DNA of 64,000 nt from Bacillus sp. SKDU12 (lineage in GTDB: Bacteria; Bacillota; Bacilli; Bacillales; Bacillaceae): NCBI RefSeq assembly GCF_010093085.1, contig NZ_MSRC01000001.1, forward strand, positions 62,001 through 126,000, given 5' to 3'. Every line of letters begins with the position of its first letter. The stretch's first letter is position 1. The notes under the pieces are model-generated. The model did no database searches. It was not told the DNA's origin and saw only the letters and a list, made by a program, of their open reading frames with translations. Position numbers and translations under genes: made by a program. This document shows positions 20,143-29,108 of this stretch, piece after piece.

Positions 20143-20214
20143 AAAAAAATTGTTAAACACGCCTGAAATTTTTTTAAGACCAGCCTTTTAAAAAATTTCA
20201 GGCGCTAGTTTAAC
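20143..20214 (-). terminator. Long terminator hairpin behind ytsJ
   Basis: Nested arms: outer GTTAAAC/GTTTAAC (20208-20214 with 20152-20158) and inner CGCCTGAAATTTTTT paired with AAAAAATTTCAGGCG. This gives about 22 paired bases around a 15-base loop, followed on the minus strand by AATTTTTTT. Confidence 0.88.
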
Positions 20215-20271
20215 TTGAGAACAGCGCGTCGGTCTCCGCCAACACGCTGCCATTTTTGGAATGAATTACGA

Positions 20272-21504
20272 TTATTCACCAATAATTGTAAGTTTTCTCG
20301 TTTTATCAGCAACTTCCTCAGGATCAACAGTGATTCTTGCAACACCTGTTTCCATTGCCGCTTTTGCCACAGCCTTCGCAACAGCAGGCGCAACACGTTT
20401 ATCAAACGGTCCAGGGATGACGTAGTCTGCGCTGAGCTCATCCTCTGAGACAAGTGAAGCAATGGCTTCAACTGCCGCGATTTTCATTTCTTCGTTAATG
20501 TGAGTAGCGCGAACGTCAAGCGCACCGCGGAAAATACCAGGGAAGGCAAGCACATTGTTTACTTGGTTCGGGAAGTCAGAACGGCCCGTTCCAATAACGC
20601 TTGCACCAGCTTCACGCGCATCTTCCGGCATAATTTCCGGATTTGGATTTGCCATCGCAAAAATAATCGGGTCTTTTGCCATGCTTTGAACCATTTCTTT
20701 TGTTAACGCTCCTGCTGCAGATACGCCGATAAATACGTCAGCATCAACGATGACATCTTTCAGAGAACCGTCTTTGCGGTCTTGGTTTGTAAATGCCGCT
20801 ACTTCGTTTTTGACATCGTTCATGCCTTCCGGACGCCCTTCATAAATTGCTCCTTTTGTATCGCACATCACGATGTCACGTACACCGAAATGGTGAAGAA
20901 GCTTGATAATCGCAATGCCAGCTGCACCGGCGCCATTTGCGACAACTTTAATAGATGACATGGATTTTCCAGACAGTTTCAGTGCATTTACAAGACCTGC
21001 TACCGTTACAATGGCAGTACCGTGCTGATCATCATGGAAAACCGGGATGTTTGTTTCTTTTTTGAGGCGTTCTTCAATGATAAAGCAGTTTGGTGCTGCG
21101 ATATCTTCAAGGTTGACGCCGCCAAATGTCGGTTCAAGCAATTTAACAGTTTCAACGATTTTATCAACATCGTTTGTATTTAAAGCAATCGGGAACGCGT
21201 CTACGCCAGCAAAGCTTTTGAATAGAACAGCTTTTCCTTCCATGACTGGAAGCGCTGCTTCAGGACCGATATTTCCCAGGCCGAGCACAGCTGTACCGTC
21301 AGTAACAACTGCTACCATGTTCCCCTTCATTGTATAATCATATACTTTGTTAATGTCTTCATGAATATCCTTACAAGGTTCTGCAACCCCCGGGGAATAC
21401 GCAAGACTTAAATCTTCGGCATTTCTGACTTCTACTTTCGCTTTAGATTCTAGTTTCCCTTGATTTACTTTATGCAGGTGCAATGCTTCTTCTCTTAATG
21501 ACAT
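20272..21504 (-). CDS. ytsJ: NAD(P)-dependent malic enzyme YtsJ
   Basis: 410-residue short-type malic enzyme (malate to pyruvate + CO2). N-terminal malic domain with AYSPGVAEPC, VTDGTAVLGLGNIGP and the metal/substrate region FHDDQHGTAIV. The C-terminal NAD(P) domain has VANGAGAAGIAI and FAMANPNPEI. In B. subtilis the YtsJ paralogue is the major NADP-dependent form. AAGGAGTG precedes the ATG at 21504; the GTG four codons earlier lies in that site. It is transcribed behind dnaE with a 138-base gap. Confidence 0.95.
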   Translation of the reverse strand: MSLREEALHLHKVNQGKLESKAKVEVRNAEDLSLAYSPGVAEPCKDIHEDINKVYDYTMKGNMVAVVTDGTAVLGLGNIGPEAALPVMEGKAVLFKSFAGVDAFPIALNTNDVDKIVETVKLLEPTFGGVNLEDIAAPNCFIIEERLKKETNIPVFHDDQHGTAIVTVAGLVNALKLSGKSMSSIKVVANGAGAAGIAIIKLLHHFGVRDIVMCDTKGAIYEGRPEGMNDVKNEVAAFTNQDRKDGSLKDVIVDADVFIGVSAAGALTKEMVQSMAKDPIIFAMANPNPEIMPEDAREAGASVIGTGRSDFPNQVNNVLAFPGIFRGALDVRATHINEEMKIAAVEAIASLVSEDELSADYVIPGPFDKRVAPAVAKAVAKAAMETGVARITVDPEEVADKTRKLTIIGE

Positions 21505-21642
21505 TTTCTTAAACACTCCTTAAATGGGTATTGTTTGATTCGTATTTTGCTGCGTTCATTGCTGCATTCTGCGGAGTTTATCTATCTGAATATTTAAACA
21601 GGTTCACATAATTGCTCCAATTGTACAACAATCAGTGACACG

Positions 21643-24600
21643 TTACCACTGTTTTAAAACGACATTTTTTTGGCCCAACAGTTCTTTTAAGCGATATAAT
21701 ACCTGGTAATCCGCATTGATATGAAACGACTCAGGCAGCTTAATCGTCTGTTTCTGCCTTTCATAATAGAGATAAACGCCTGTTTCCCCTTTATGCTCCA
21801 GCAAAATGCGCTTAATCTTTGCCAAGGTCTCCTGGCTGTGCTGACTGCTTTCTATTTTTATATAAACCGATGGCGCTTTTTCCGCATCCATATTATCTAA
21901 TAATTCTGCCTGGGACATGATGAACTGGACCTTATCCTGCCTTACTTCACATTTGCCCTCGGTGAACAAAAGAGCGCCTTCTCTTAAAACAGGGGAAAGC
22001 TGTCTGAATTGTTCAGGAAAGACTACGGCTTCCATTTCACCGGTTTCGTCACTGAGTGTTAAAAATGCCATATTTTGACCTGTTTTTGTCCGAATCGTCT
22101 TTATCCTCGACAGCAGGGCACCGAGAGAAAGCGGCCTTTTAACAGCCTGCTGGGCCTGCAGAATGGACGCTGCCCCATGTGCGGCAAGCTGTTTTCGATA
22201 GGCAGAAAGCGGATGATTTGAAAAATAAATGCCAAGCGTCTCTTTTTCAAATGCCAATAAATCCACAAGCGGAAGCTCTTCCGTCTCTACATACTTCGGC
22301 TTAATCGAAAACGATTCATCTAAAAACAATCCCATTTGGTCATCGTCCGCGGCGAATAGCTCAGCATGTTCCAAAGCAACATCAATGGATGCGAGCATCG
22401 TGGCCCGGTTTTGGCCGAATTCGTCCATCGCACCAGAAAAGATAAGTGCTTCAAGCATTTTGCGATTTACGTTTTTGGACGGCACACGAAAGCAGAAATC
22501 GAAAAGATCTTCAAATGGTTTCTCTTTTCTTGCTTTATAGATATCTTTGACTGCTGAAACGCCTACACTTTTTATCGCACGAAGGCTGTATCTGACAGAT
22601 CCGTCTTCAACTGTAAACGGAAAACTGCTTTTGTTCACTGACGGAGGAAGGATACGAATCCCGCTCCCCTTTGCTTCGTAAAGATATTGAGCTATTTTGT
22701 CCTCATTGCCAATGACGCTTGTCAGCAATCCGCACATAAAATATAACGGATAATGAGCTTTCAAATACGCAAGCTGGCAGCCTATCATACTGTATGCCAC
22801 CGCATGGCTTCGATTAAAGCCATAGTTCGCGAATTTGACGATTAAATCGTAGACTTCATTTGCAGTGTCTACAGAATACTCCTTTTTTAAGCACCCTTCA
22901 ACAAAATGGCTTCGCTCTTTGTCCAGGATTTCTTTTTTCTTTTTGCTGACCGCCCGCCTCAGCATGTCCGCTTCACCTAAAGAAAACCCTGCCATGCGGG
23001 AAGCAATCATCATAATTTGTTCCTGATACACAATAACGCCATATGTATCTTCCAAAATGCTCCTTACATCTTCATGAGGAAAATGAACAGGCGCCCGTCC
23101 ATGTTTACGGTCGATAAAAAGCGGAATATTTTCCATCGGACCAGGCCGGTACAGCGCATTGACTGCCACAATATCCTCCAGACCTGAAGGTTTAAGCCGC
23201 TTCAGGACGCTTCTCATCCCTGCGGATTCAAGCTGGAAAATCCCTGTCGTATCCCCTCTTGACAGCAAAGAGAACGTTTTGTCATCACTGTACGAAATAT
23301 TTGAAAGATCAATTTTAATCTTTTCTTCTTTTTCGATCATTGAAGTGATGGACTCAATCAAGGTCAGGTTGCGCAAGCCTAAGAAATCCATTTTCAAAAG
23401 GCCCAAGTCTTCAAGATGATCCATCGCATATTGCGTCAAATATATCCCTTCATGCCCTTCCTGAAGCGGAACGACATCTGTTAACGGCTCTTCACTAAGG
23501 ACCACACCCGCTGCGTGGGTTGATGTATGTCTTGGCAGCCCTTCTATTTTTCGGGCAATTGTATAGACTTGCTGAAGCAGGTTTGACTCGCGAAGCCGCT
23601 TATCCAGCTGAGGCGACTGCTTTCTCGCTTCATCCAGCGTTATGCCCGGCCTTGAAGGAATGAGTTTTGCAAGCTGATCAGCTTCCTTTGGGCTTACACC
23701 GAATACTCTGCCGACGTCTCGAAGCGCCGCTTTTGCCGCAAGTGTTCCAAAAGTAATAATTTGCGCAACATGCATCGCACCGTATTTCTGCTGCACATAT
23801 TGGATGACTTCATCTCTTCTTGTATCCGGAAAGTCGATATCAATATCTGGCATGCTGATACGTTCGGGGTTTAAAAATCTTTCAAACAGCAAGTGATGTT
23901 TAATCGGGTCAACATCTGTGATATACAGCACGTAAGCTACAAGAGAGCCTGCCGCAGAACCTCTTCCCGGTCCCGTGACGATTCCTTTTTCATGAGCATG
24001 CTTCATAAAATCCCACACGATCAGAAAATAATCGCTGAACTTCATTCGTTTGATGATATCCAGCTCATACTGAAGACGGCGAATGTATCGCTCATCAGGC
24101 GTGCCAAGGCGGCTCCGGAGCCCTGCCATACAGATATCCGTTACATAATCATCGGCGGACGTTCCGTCTGGAGTCGGGAAAGATGGGAGACGGGCTTGTC
24201 CGAGACTGACATCCACCCGGCATTGTTCGGCGATTTCAACAGAAGCCAGCAACGCTTCGGGATGCTCCCGATAAATGTTTTGCATTTCTTCGCTTGGTTT
24301 CAAATCGAGATCAGGAAGATCTTCAGCAGGTGCATCCGTCAATTTTTCACCTGCTTTAATCGCTTTCAGACAGCGATAAGCAGTCTTGTCTTCTTTCCTT
24401 ATGTAATGCACATCGCCTGTCGCAGTAACGGGAATGCCAGTTTCTTCAGACAGCCGCAGAATCTGCTCAGACAAGGATTGATTCCCTTTAAAGGGCTGAT
24501 ACGAGACATAAAAGGCTTCTTTTCCGAATATCGACTGAAACTCAAGTGCAGCTTGAGCGGCCTGTTCAAACAGCCCTCCTTCAAGAAGCATTTCAATATA

Positions 24601-24990
24601 TCCTTTTTCACCGGGCGTTATTGCAATAATGCCTTCTCGATAACTGTGAAGCCATTTCAGCTTTAGCCCGCCTTTTGATTTTGATTGCAGGACGCTGCTG
24701 ATTTTCAGCAGATTTTGATAGCCTGTATTTGATTTTGCCAGCAGAACGAGCGGATAGGCTTCAAGCTCGTTATCATCTGTAAAAACAGAAGCCGTCAAAC
24801 CGATTATCGGGTGAATCCCCCTCGTCTTGCATGCTTTATAAAATTGAATAGCTCCGTACATGACATGATCATCTGTCAGCGCCAAAGATTCATATCCGAG
24901 CCTGTCAGCTTCACTGACGAGCTCTTCCACAGCCGCGGCGCTGTTTAGCAGGCTGTACCCGCTATGCACTTGCAGGTGAACAAAAGACAT
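21643..24990 (-). CDS. dnaE: DNA polymerase III alpha subunit DnaE
   Basis: 1115-residue DnaE-type polymerase, which in B. subtilis extends primers before handing over to PolC. Order: PHP domain (1 to about 280), C-family polymerase core with the catalytic acids in MPDIDIDFPD (Asp382 and Asp384), GPGRGSAAGS (341-350), helix-hairpin-helix region and C-terminal OB fold. There is no inserted proofreading exonuclease. The PHP motif normally written HxHS reads QVHSGYS, so one metal ligand is lost and PHP exonuclease activity is unlikely. Promoter at 25032-25060. Confidence 0.97.
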   Translation of the reverse strand: MSFVHLQVHSGYSLLNSAAAVEELVSEADRLGYESLALTDDHVMYGAIQFYKACKTRGIHPIIGLTASVFTDDNELEAYPLVLLAKSNTGYQNLLKISSVLQSKSKGGLKLKWLHSYREGIIAITPGEKGYIEMLLEGGLFEQAAQAALEFQSIFGKEAFYVSYQPFKGNQSLSEQILRLSEETGIPVTATGDVHYIRKEDKTAYRCLKAIKAGEKLTDAPAEDLPDLDLKPSEEMQNIYREHPEALLASVEIAEQCRVDVSLGQARLPSFPTPDGTSADDYVTDICMAGLRSRLGTPDERYIRRLQYELDIIKRMKFSDYFLIVWDFMKHAHEKGIVTGPGRGSAAGSLVAYVLYITDVDPIKHHLLFERFLNPERISMPDIDIDFPDTRRDEVIQYVQQKYGAMHVAQIITFGTLAAKAALRDVGRVFGVSPKEADQLAKLIPSRPGITLDEARKQSPQLDKRLRESNLLQQVYTIARKIEGLPRHTSTHAAGVVLSEEPLTDVVPLQEGHEGIYLTQYAMDHLEDLGLLKMDFLGLRNLTLIESITSMIEKEEKIKIDLSNISYSDDKTFSLLSRGDTTGIFQLESAGMRSVLKRLKPSGLEDIVAVNALYRPGPMENIPLFIDRKHGRAPVHFPHEDVRSILEDTYGVIVYQEQIMMIASRMAGFSLGEADMLRRAVSKKKKEILDKERSHFVEGCLKKEYSVDTANEVYDLIVKFANYGFNRSHAVAYSMIGCQLAYLKAHYPLYFMCGLLTSVIGNEDKIAQYLYEAKGSGIRILPPSVNKSSFPFTVEDGSVRYSLRAIKSVGVSAVKDIYKARKEKPFEDLFDFCFRVPSKNVNRKMLEALIFSGAMDEFGQNRATMLASIDVALEHAELFAADDDQMGLFLDESFSIKPKYVETEELPLVDLLAFEKETLGIYFSNHPLSAYRKQLAAHGAASILQAQQAVKRPLSLGALLSRIKTIRTKTGQNMAFLTLSDETGEMEAVVFPEQFRQLSPVLREGALLFTEGKCEVRQDKVQFIMSQAELLDNMDAEKAPSVYIKIESSQHSQETLAKIKRILLEHKGETGVYLYYERQKQTIKLPESFHINADYQVLYRLKELLGQKNVVLKQW

Positions 24991-25031
24991 GCTATCACCT
25001 CTTTCTCAATACGCTCCATTTCTTTCTTCAT

Positions 25032-25060
25032 TATAAGTCCGGTTTCCATAAGAAACAAAT
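25032..25060 (-). promoter_or_regulatory. Sigma-A promoter of dnaE
   Basis: Minus strand TTGTTT (25060-25055), 17 bases, TATAAT (25037-25032), 42 bases before the dnaE ATG. Confidence 0.7.
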
Positions 25061-25129
25061 GTTCTTTTTCGACTGGTCATCATACTTGTCCTGAAAACTC
25101 AATATGATATAAAAGGTGAGGTGATAAAG

Positions 25130-25471
25130 ATGGATCAGGAAGCAGGATTTATGGTGAATTTTATTAATAGTTACTTCATTGCCTTAGGGGTGCTGATCGG
25201 AGGCGCACTTATCGGAGGACTCGGAGCCTATTTGGCAGGCGAAGCGCCGCTTACGGCCATTACAAAGCTTGCGAACCGGTTAAAAATATGGGCGCTTGTC
25301 GCAGCTATCGGAGGCACCTTTGATGCAGTATACAGCTTTGAACGCGGCATTCTTGAAGGCAATACAAGAGATATTTTTAAGCAGCTTCTTTTGATTATCT
25401 CAGCCATGGGCGGGGCGCAAAGCGGCTGGCTCATTATTTCATGGCTGACTCAGGAGCATCTTTCTTCATGA
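25130..25471 (+). CDS. ytrH: Sporulation membrane protein YtrH
   Basis: 113-residue membrane protein with three helices: SYFIALGVLIGGALIGGLGAYLAG (about 12-35), a middle one around IWALVAAIGGTFDAVYSF, and a C-terminal one at LLLIISAMGGAQSGWLIISWL. Known in B. subtilis as a mother-cell (sigma-E) sporulation gene with ytrI. The ATG at 25130 follows GAGGTGA; the GTG three codons earlier is part of the ribosome-binding site. It overlaps ytrI by 4 bases (ATGA). I could not find a clean sigma-E promoter by eye. Confidence 0.88.
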   Translation: MDQEAGFMVNFINSYFIALGVLIGGALIGGLGAYLAGEAPLTAITKLANRLKIWALVAAIGGTFDAVYSFERGILEGNTRDIFKQLLLIISAMGGAQSGWLIISWLTQEHLSS

Positions 25472-25971
25472 GGGTTCCACAGCAGTACAAAAAACCAGGG
25501 TGGCAGCGCTTTTTCGCGGGAATGATGTGCGGAGCCATAATCAGCTGGTTCTTTTTCCTGTTTACTTACGGAACATTCCAAGAGGAACAGGTCACCCTCA
25601 TTGAAAAACAAAAAGAGCATGTAAAAGACTTGAACAATCAAATTTCGATCTATCAGGAAGACCTCCATAAATTGAATGAAGATAATAAAAGAAAACTGCT
25701 GATTCAAAGCGTCAGCGTCAAACTGCTGAATGGAGATAAATATAAAATATCGCAGCCGGATAAAACGAAATTCGAGGAACATGTAAAAGATGATATCTCA
25801 GAGGTGATTACAAAAGACATCGAAAGCGTCTATCAAACAAAGGATCTTTTAAAACGGACTATTGAAAATAAAGTCTATATGATCAATGAAAAAAAATACG
25901 AAGCAACCGTTAAAGAATTAACAATTTATACAAGACTGACCGTAGAGCTCGAAATATCATTCGCCACGTAA
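25468..25971 (+). CDS. ytrI: Sporulation membrane protein YtrI
   Basis: 167-residue protein with one N-terminal transmembrane helix (about residues 14-36, AGMMCGAIISWFFFLFTYG), followed by a coiled-coil-like charged stretch and a small soluble domain. The start ATG at 25468 overlaps the ytrH stop as ATGA; the earlier in-frame ATG would put 27 bases inside ytrH. Needed for efficient sporulation together with ytrH in B. subtilis; molecular role unknown. Confidence 0.87.
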   Translation: MRVPQQYKKPGWQRFFAGMMCGAIISWFFFLFTYGTFQEEQVTLIEKQKEHVKDLNNQISIYQEDLHKLNEDNKRKLLIQSVSVKLLNGDKYKISQPDKTKFEEHVKDDISEVITKDIESVYQTKDLLKRTIENKVYMINEKKYEATVKELTIYTRLTVELEISFAT

Positions 25972-26072
25972 TTATGGATTTTTTTAAAATTCACCAAACT
26001 TCTGTCGCTTTTTCCCATTCTTTTTTATAAACTATATGTGAGGCTTATTGACGAAAGGAAGGAGGAAGGGAA

Positions 26073-26264
26073 ATGGAGGTTTACAGTGACCGTCAGTTAG
26101 CAAAAGATCAAACAGCCCGAATCAGACAAGGTTTTTCTGCATACGCCGAAACAAACTCACTCGCTTCCCTCATCAAAAAAGAACTTCAATCTCACAATCT
26201 CCAAGTCTATGAGGACCTTACTGACTTTGGATGCTGGTTCATTCCCGTCACTGGTGAACACTAA
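26073..26264 (+). CDS. ytzJ: Small protein YtzJ of unknown function
   Basis: 63-residue soluble, mixed-charge protein with no membrane segment. GGAGGAAGGG lies 2-8 bases before the ATG, which supports translation. It stands alone between ytrI (101 bases upstream) and the convergent nrnA, with a hairpin after it. I recognise no domain. The symbol is given by position from B. subtilis and is less certain than others. Confidence 0.65.
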   Translation: MEVYSDRQLAKDQTARIRQGFSAYAETNSLASLIKKELQSHNLQVYEDLTDFGCWFIPVTGEH

Positions 26265-26291
26265 GAGAGGGTCTCCCCTCTACTCGTGTTC
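26256..26291. terminator. Hairpin between ytzJ and nrnA
   Basis: Outer arms GAACAC/GTGTTC and inner GAGGG/CCCTC form a hairpin over both stop codons of the convergent genes. T runs are short, so its strength is uncertain. Confidence 0.5.
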
Positions 26292-27221
26292 TTTACATAA
26301 TGTTTCAAGATCGGCTAAAATCCGATCAGCCTCATCCCAGTTGTAAATAGAGGCGCCTGAGGCAAGCGGATGCCCTCCTCCGTTATATTTCCGGGCAAGT
26401 CCGTTAATGACAGGTCCTTTTGAACGGAATCTGACTCTGATTTGATCGTCTTCTTCTACGAAAAACACCCAAGCGCGAATGCCTGAGATATTGCCAAGCG
26501 TCCCGACAAGCTGAGACGCTTCCGAAGCCGTTGTGCCAAACTTTTCAAGCGTATCTTTTTTAATGAAAACAGAAGCGGCTCCGTTTTCGGACAATGACAC
26601 ATTTTGGAAGATAAAGCCATTAAGCTTCACTACATTCAGTTTTGTTTCATACAATTGATTAAACAGCTCTGAGGAAGAGAATGGATACTGAATGAGCTCG
26701 CCTGCATATTTTAATGTTTTTTCCGTTGTATTCGGAAATAAGAAACGTCCGGTATCTCCGACAATGCCGGCGTAGATCAGCTCTGCCGCTTTCGTATTAA
26801 GCTTCCAGCCATGCTCTTTTCCTTCTAAATACAGTTCGTAAATCATTTCACTTACTGAGCTTGCGCTTGTATCGACCCATAGAAGGTCTCCGTATGGATC
26901 TTCATTCGGATGGTGGTCGATTTTCATCAATTTGGCTCCTGAAGGAAAACGCTGATCGTCAATTCTTTCTTGATTTGCCGTATCACAGACAATGACAAGT
27001 GCGCCTTCATATGTTTCATTGTCCACCTCATCAAGGGAATATAAGAAAGAGAGGGACGGTTCCGGCGTGCCGACTGCGAAAATATTTTTTTCAGGATATG
27101 ATTCACGCAGGATTTCTGTAAGTCCGCACTGTGATCCGTAGGCATCCGGATCAGGACGCACATGTCTATGTATGATAATCGTGTCATATAATGATATGGT
27201 TCTGATCAGTTCTGTTTTCAT
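26280..27221 (-). CDS. nrnA: NanoRNase/pAp phosphatase NrnA
   Basis: 313-residue DHH/DHHA1 phosphoesterase (YtqI). It degrades 2-5 nt RNA and dephosphorylates 3',5'-pAp, replacing E. coli Orn and CysQ. The DHH domain shows HRHVRPDPDAYGSQ, the DHH triad in IDHHPNEDP and VCDTAN. The C-terminal DHHA1 substrate-binding motif is GGGHPLASGA. GGAG is 7 bases before the ATG. It is divergent from ytpI and convergent with ytzJ. Confidence 0.95.
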   Translation of the reverse strand: MKTELIRTISLYDTIIIHRHVRPDPDAYGSQCGLTEILRESYPEKNIFAVGTPEPSLSFLYSLDEVDNETYEGALVIVCDTANQERIDDQRFPSGAKLMKIDHHPNEDPYGDLLWVDTSASSVSEMIYELYLEGKEHGWKLNTKAAELIYAGIVGDTGRFLFPNTTEKTLKYAGELIQYPFSSSELFNQLYETKLNVVKLNGFIFQNVSLSENGAASVFIKKDTLEKFGTTASEASQLVGTLGNISGIRAWVFFVEEDDQIRVRFRSKGPVINGLARKYNGGGHPLASGASIYNWDEADRILADLETLCKEHE

Positions 27222-27281
27222 TTGGTACTCCTTTATTGTTTTTATTCATTAAATCACATTCTCTGCCGACGGAAAAGATAA

Positions 27282-27308
27282 AAACGTCAAAACCAAGCCC
27301 GTTTTTAT
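27282..27308 (+). other. Terminator-like hairpin between nrnA and ytpI starts
   Basis: AAAAACG and CGTTTTT arms (7 bp, 13-base loop) followed by TATTAGG, upstream of ytpI. This could be a leader attenuator or a chance AT-rich repeat. Confidence 0.3.
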
Positions 27309-27349
27309 TAGGATGGGTTTGTAAACTTTTACGATGGAGGATTTCATTT

Positions 27350-27652
27350 ATGCTGGTTCTTGTTTTTTTGATTGGGCTTTCAGCCTGCTTTTATGTGTAT
27401 TATAAAGTAAAAGACATACGGGCAAAACAAGCTTTGGAAAAAGAAATCTGTTCAGCAAAATCAAGCATGGCCTTAGGATCGCTGGTCCTATTCTACGGTC
27501 TCAACCAAATGATATTATTCCATTCAGTATTAACGTTAGTCATCGGCGGCATCTTTATCATCATAGGAGCAGGAAGCGCTTGGGCAGGTTATAAGGCTTA
27601 CAGGCATTACAATCCCCTTCACGCTAAAGAAGCTGAAAGAGATCACGCGTAG
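27350..27652 (+). CDS. ytpI: YtpI-family membrane protein
   Basis: 100-residue protein with three helices: N-terminal MLVLVFLIGLSACFYVYYKV, then MALGSLVLFYGLNQMILF and LVIGGIFIIIGAGSAWAGY. There is a charged, His-containing tail. TGGAGGA lies 8 bases before the ATG at 27350; the longer frame starting at 27236 has no ribosome-binding site. The function is unknown. Confidence 0.85.
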   Translation: MLVLVFLIGLSACFYVYYKVKDIRAKQALEKEICSAKSSMALGSLVLFYGLNQMILFHSVLTLVIGGIFIIIGAGSAWAGYKAYRHYNPLHAKEAERDHA

Positions 27653-27669
27653 GGGGCGCCTGACGTCCC

Positions 27670-28989
27670 TTAGCTTCTTTCCATCAGCTGAACCATCAGC
27701 ATCGCTTTTGACACGATATGGCCTTGGTTATGCACCTCTACCTCCATTTTTCCGAACTTTCGGCCGGCCTCTAAAATGCGCGGTTTGACTTCAATGACCG
27801 ATTCCATCTGCACAGGCTTCAAAAAGAAAATGGTGATGCTTTCTATGACAAGCTCGCCGCGTTTTTTCGAGCGTAAAAAACGGTTTGCCGCTTGCGTCAA
27901 AATGGTCGTAAACACACCATAAGAAATGGTTCCGAGCTGATTTGTCATCTGCGGTGTAACCTCATACTCGTAAACCGTTTGCCCCTCTTTATCATTGTCC
28001 TCATCTTTAAATCCCCTTGAAACGATATCATCAAGCTTCTCTCCGACCTGCGGCTGCTTTTGAATCATTTGGAGGGCCTTTAACACGTCTTGGCGGCTGA
28101 TCATGCCGATCAGTTTTTGGTGTTCGTCCGTGACGGGAAGCAACTCGATCCCTTCCCATACCATCATCTGCGCAGCTGAGGCGACAGATGTTTTCCCAAT
28201 CACCGTAACCGGATTTTTGGTCATGACCTTTTCGATAGGTGCATTTCGGTCATGGCCGGCAATATCTTTTGATGTCAGAATGCCGTGGATTTTCATCTGG
28301 TCGTCGACAATTGGAAATCGGCCATGCCCCGTTTCAAAGTTTTTCTCATACCACTTTTCAAGCTTTTCCTTAGGCGAAAGATATATCGTGCGGTCAGCGG
28401 GCGTTAGGATGTCCTCCACCAGGACAATTTCTTTTTTGATCAGCTGGTCATAAATCGCCCGGTTGATCATTGCGGCGACTGTAAAGGTGTCATAGCTTGT
28501 TGATAAAATCGGCAGCTCAAGCTCATCTGCCAGCTGCACAATGCTGTCATCCGTATTGAAACCCCCGGTCACCAATACAGCCGCTCCCGCTTCGAGCGCT
28601 TGTCTGTGTGCATTGATTCTGTTTCCGACAATCAAAAGATTGCCTGCTGCAGTGTAACGCATCATCGCGTCCAGCTCCATCGCGCCGATAACGAACTTAT
28701 TCAATGTCTTATGAAGCCCTGCCCGGCCTCCGAGCACTTGTCCGTCTATGACATTTACGACTTCTGCATATGTAAGTTTTTCAATGTTTTCTTTTTTCTT
28801 TTGTTCAATTCTGATAGTGCCCACACGTTCGATTGTGCTGACAAACCCTTTATTTTCTGCTTCCTTGATCGCTCTGTACGCAGTGCCTTCGCTTACTTTC
28901 ATTTCCTTTGCAATTCGTCGCACAGAAATTTTTTCACCGACAGGCAGTGAATCAATATATGTTAAAATTTGTTCATGCTTCGTTGCCAA
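27670..28989 (-). CDS. ytoI: HTH-DRTGG-CBS-hotdog protein YtoI
   Basis: 439-residue multidomain protein. In order: winged helix-turn-helix (about 1-70, RRIAKEMKVSEGTAYRAIKE), DRTGG domain (about 75-190, GGRAGLHKTLNKFVIGAMEL), two CBS domains (about 190-310, IHGILTSKDIAGHDRN and LIGMISRQDVLKALQ) and a C-terminal hotdog fold (about 330-439). Architecture suggests a ligand-sensing regulator, with adenosyl nucleotides as likely CBS ligands, but no role is established. Start is TTG at 28989 after GAGGTGA; the longer frame lacks a ribosome-binding site. Weak promoter at 29023-29052. Confidence 0.88.
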   Translation of the reverse strand: MATKHEQILTYIDSLPVGEKISVRRIAKEMKVSEGTAYRAIKEAENKGFVSTIERVGTIRIEQKKKENIEKLTYAEVVNVIDGQVLGGRAGLHKTLNKFVIGAMELDAMMRYTAAGNLLIVGNRINAHRQALEAGAAVLVTGGFNTDDSIVQLADELELPILSTSYDTFTVAAMINRAIYDQLIKKEIVLVEDILTPADRTIYLSPKEKLEKWYEKNFETGHGRFPIVDDQMKIHGILTSKDIAGHDRNAPIEKVMTKNPVTVIGKTSVASAAQMMVWEGIELLPVTDEHQKLIGMISRQDVLKALQMIQKQPQVGEKLDDIVSRGFKDEDNDKEGQTVYEYEVTPQMTNQLGTISYGVFTTILTQAANRFLRSKKRGELVIESITIFFLKPVQMESVIEVKPRILEAGRKFGKMEVEVHNQGHIVSKAMLMVQLMERS

Positions 28990-29022
28990 GCCTTTCACCT
29001 CTAAGGACAGTCTTCTGTTTTT

Positions 29023-29052
29023 ATTATAAGGGCTTGGAGGATTTGTACGCAA
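29023..29052 (-). promoter_or_regulatory. Promoter candidate of ytoI
   Basis: Minus strand TTGCGT (29052-29047), 18 bases, TATAAT (29028-29023), 34 bases before the TTG start. It sits immediately after the ytkL terminator. Confidence 0.45.
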
Positions 29053-29061
29053 TGAGGCTGG

Positions 29062-29100
29062 AAAATAAAAAAACATCTCCTGATTCATCAGGAGATGTTT
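29062..29100 (-). terminator. Terminator of ytkKL
   Basis: Perfect 14-bp stem (29071-29084 with 29087-29100) and a tiny loop, then TTTTATTTT on the minus strand. Confidence 0.92.
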
Positions 29101-29108
29101 TCATCCGT

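Noticed and set aside
23893-24666. 257-codon open frame antisense to dnaE
   Set aside because: It mirrors dnaE codons, has no ribosome-binding site or recognisable domain, and dnaE is a complete conserved gene.
25060-25125. Sigma-E promoter for ytrH
   Set aside because: Expected from known biology, but neither -35 nor -10 candidate fits well by eye; not listed as a feature.
27652-27672. GC-rich hairpin between ytpI and ytoI
   Set aside because: Only three to four pairs and no T run; not a credible terminator.
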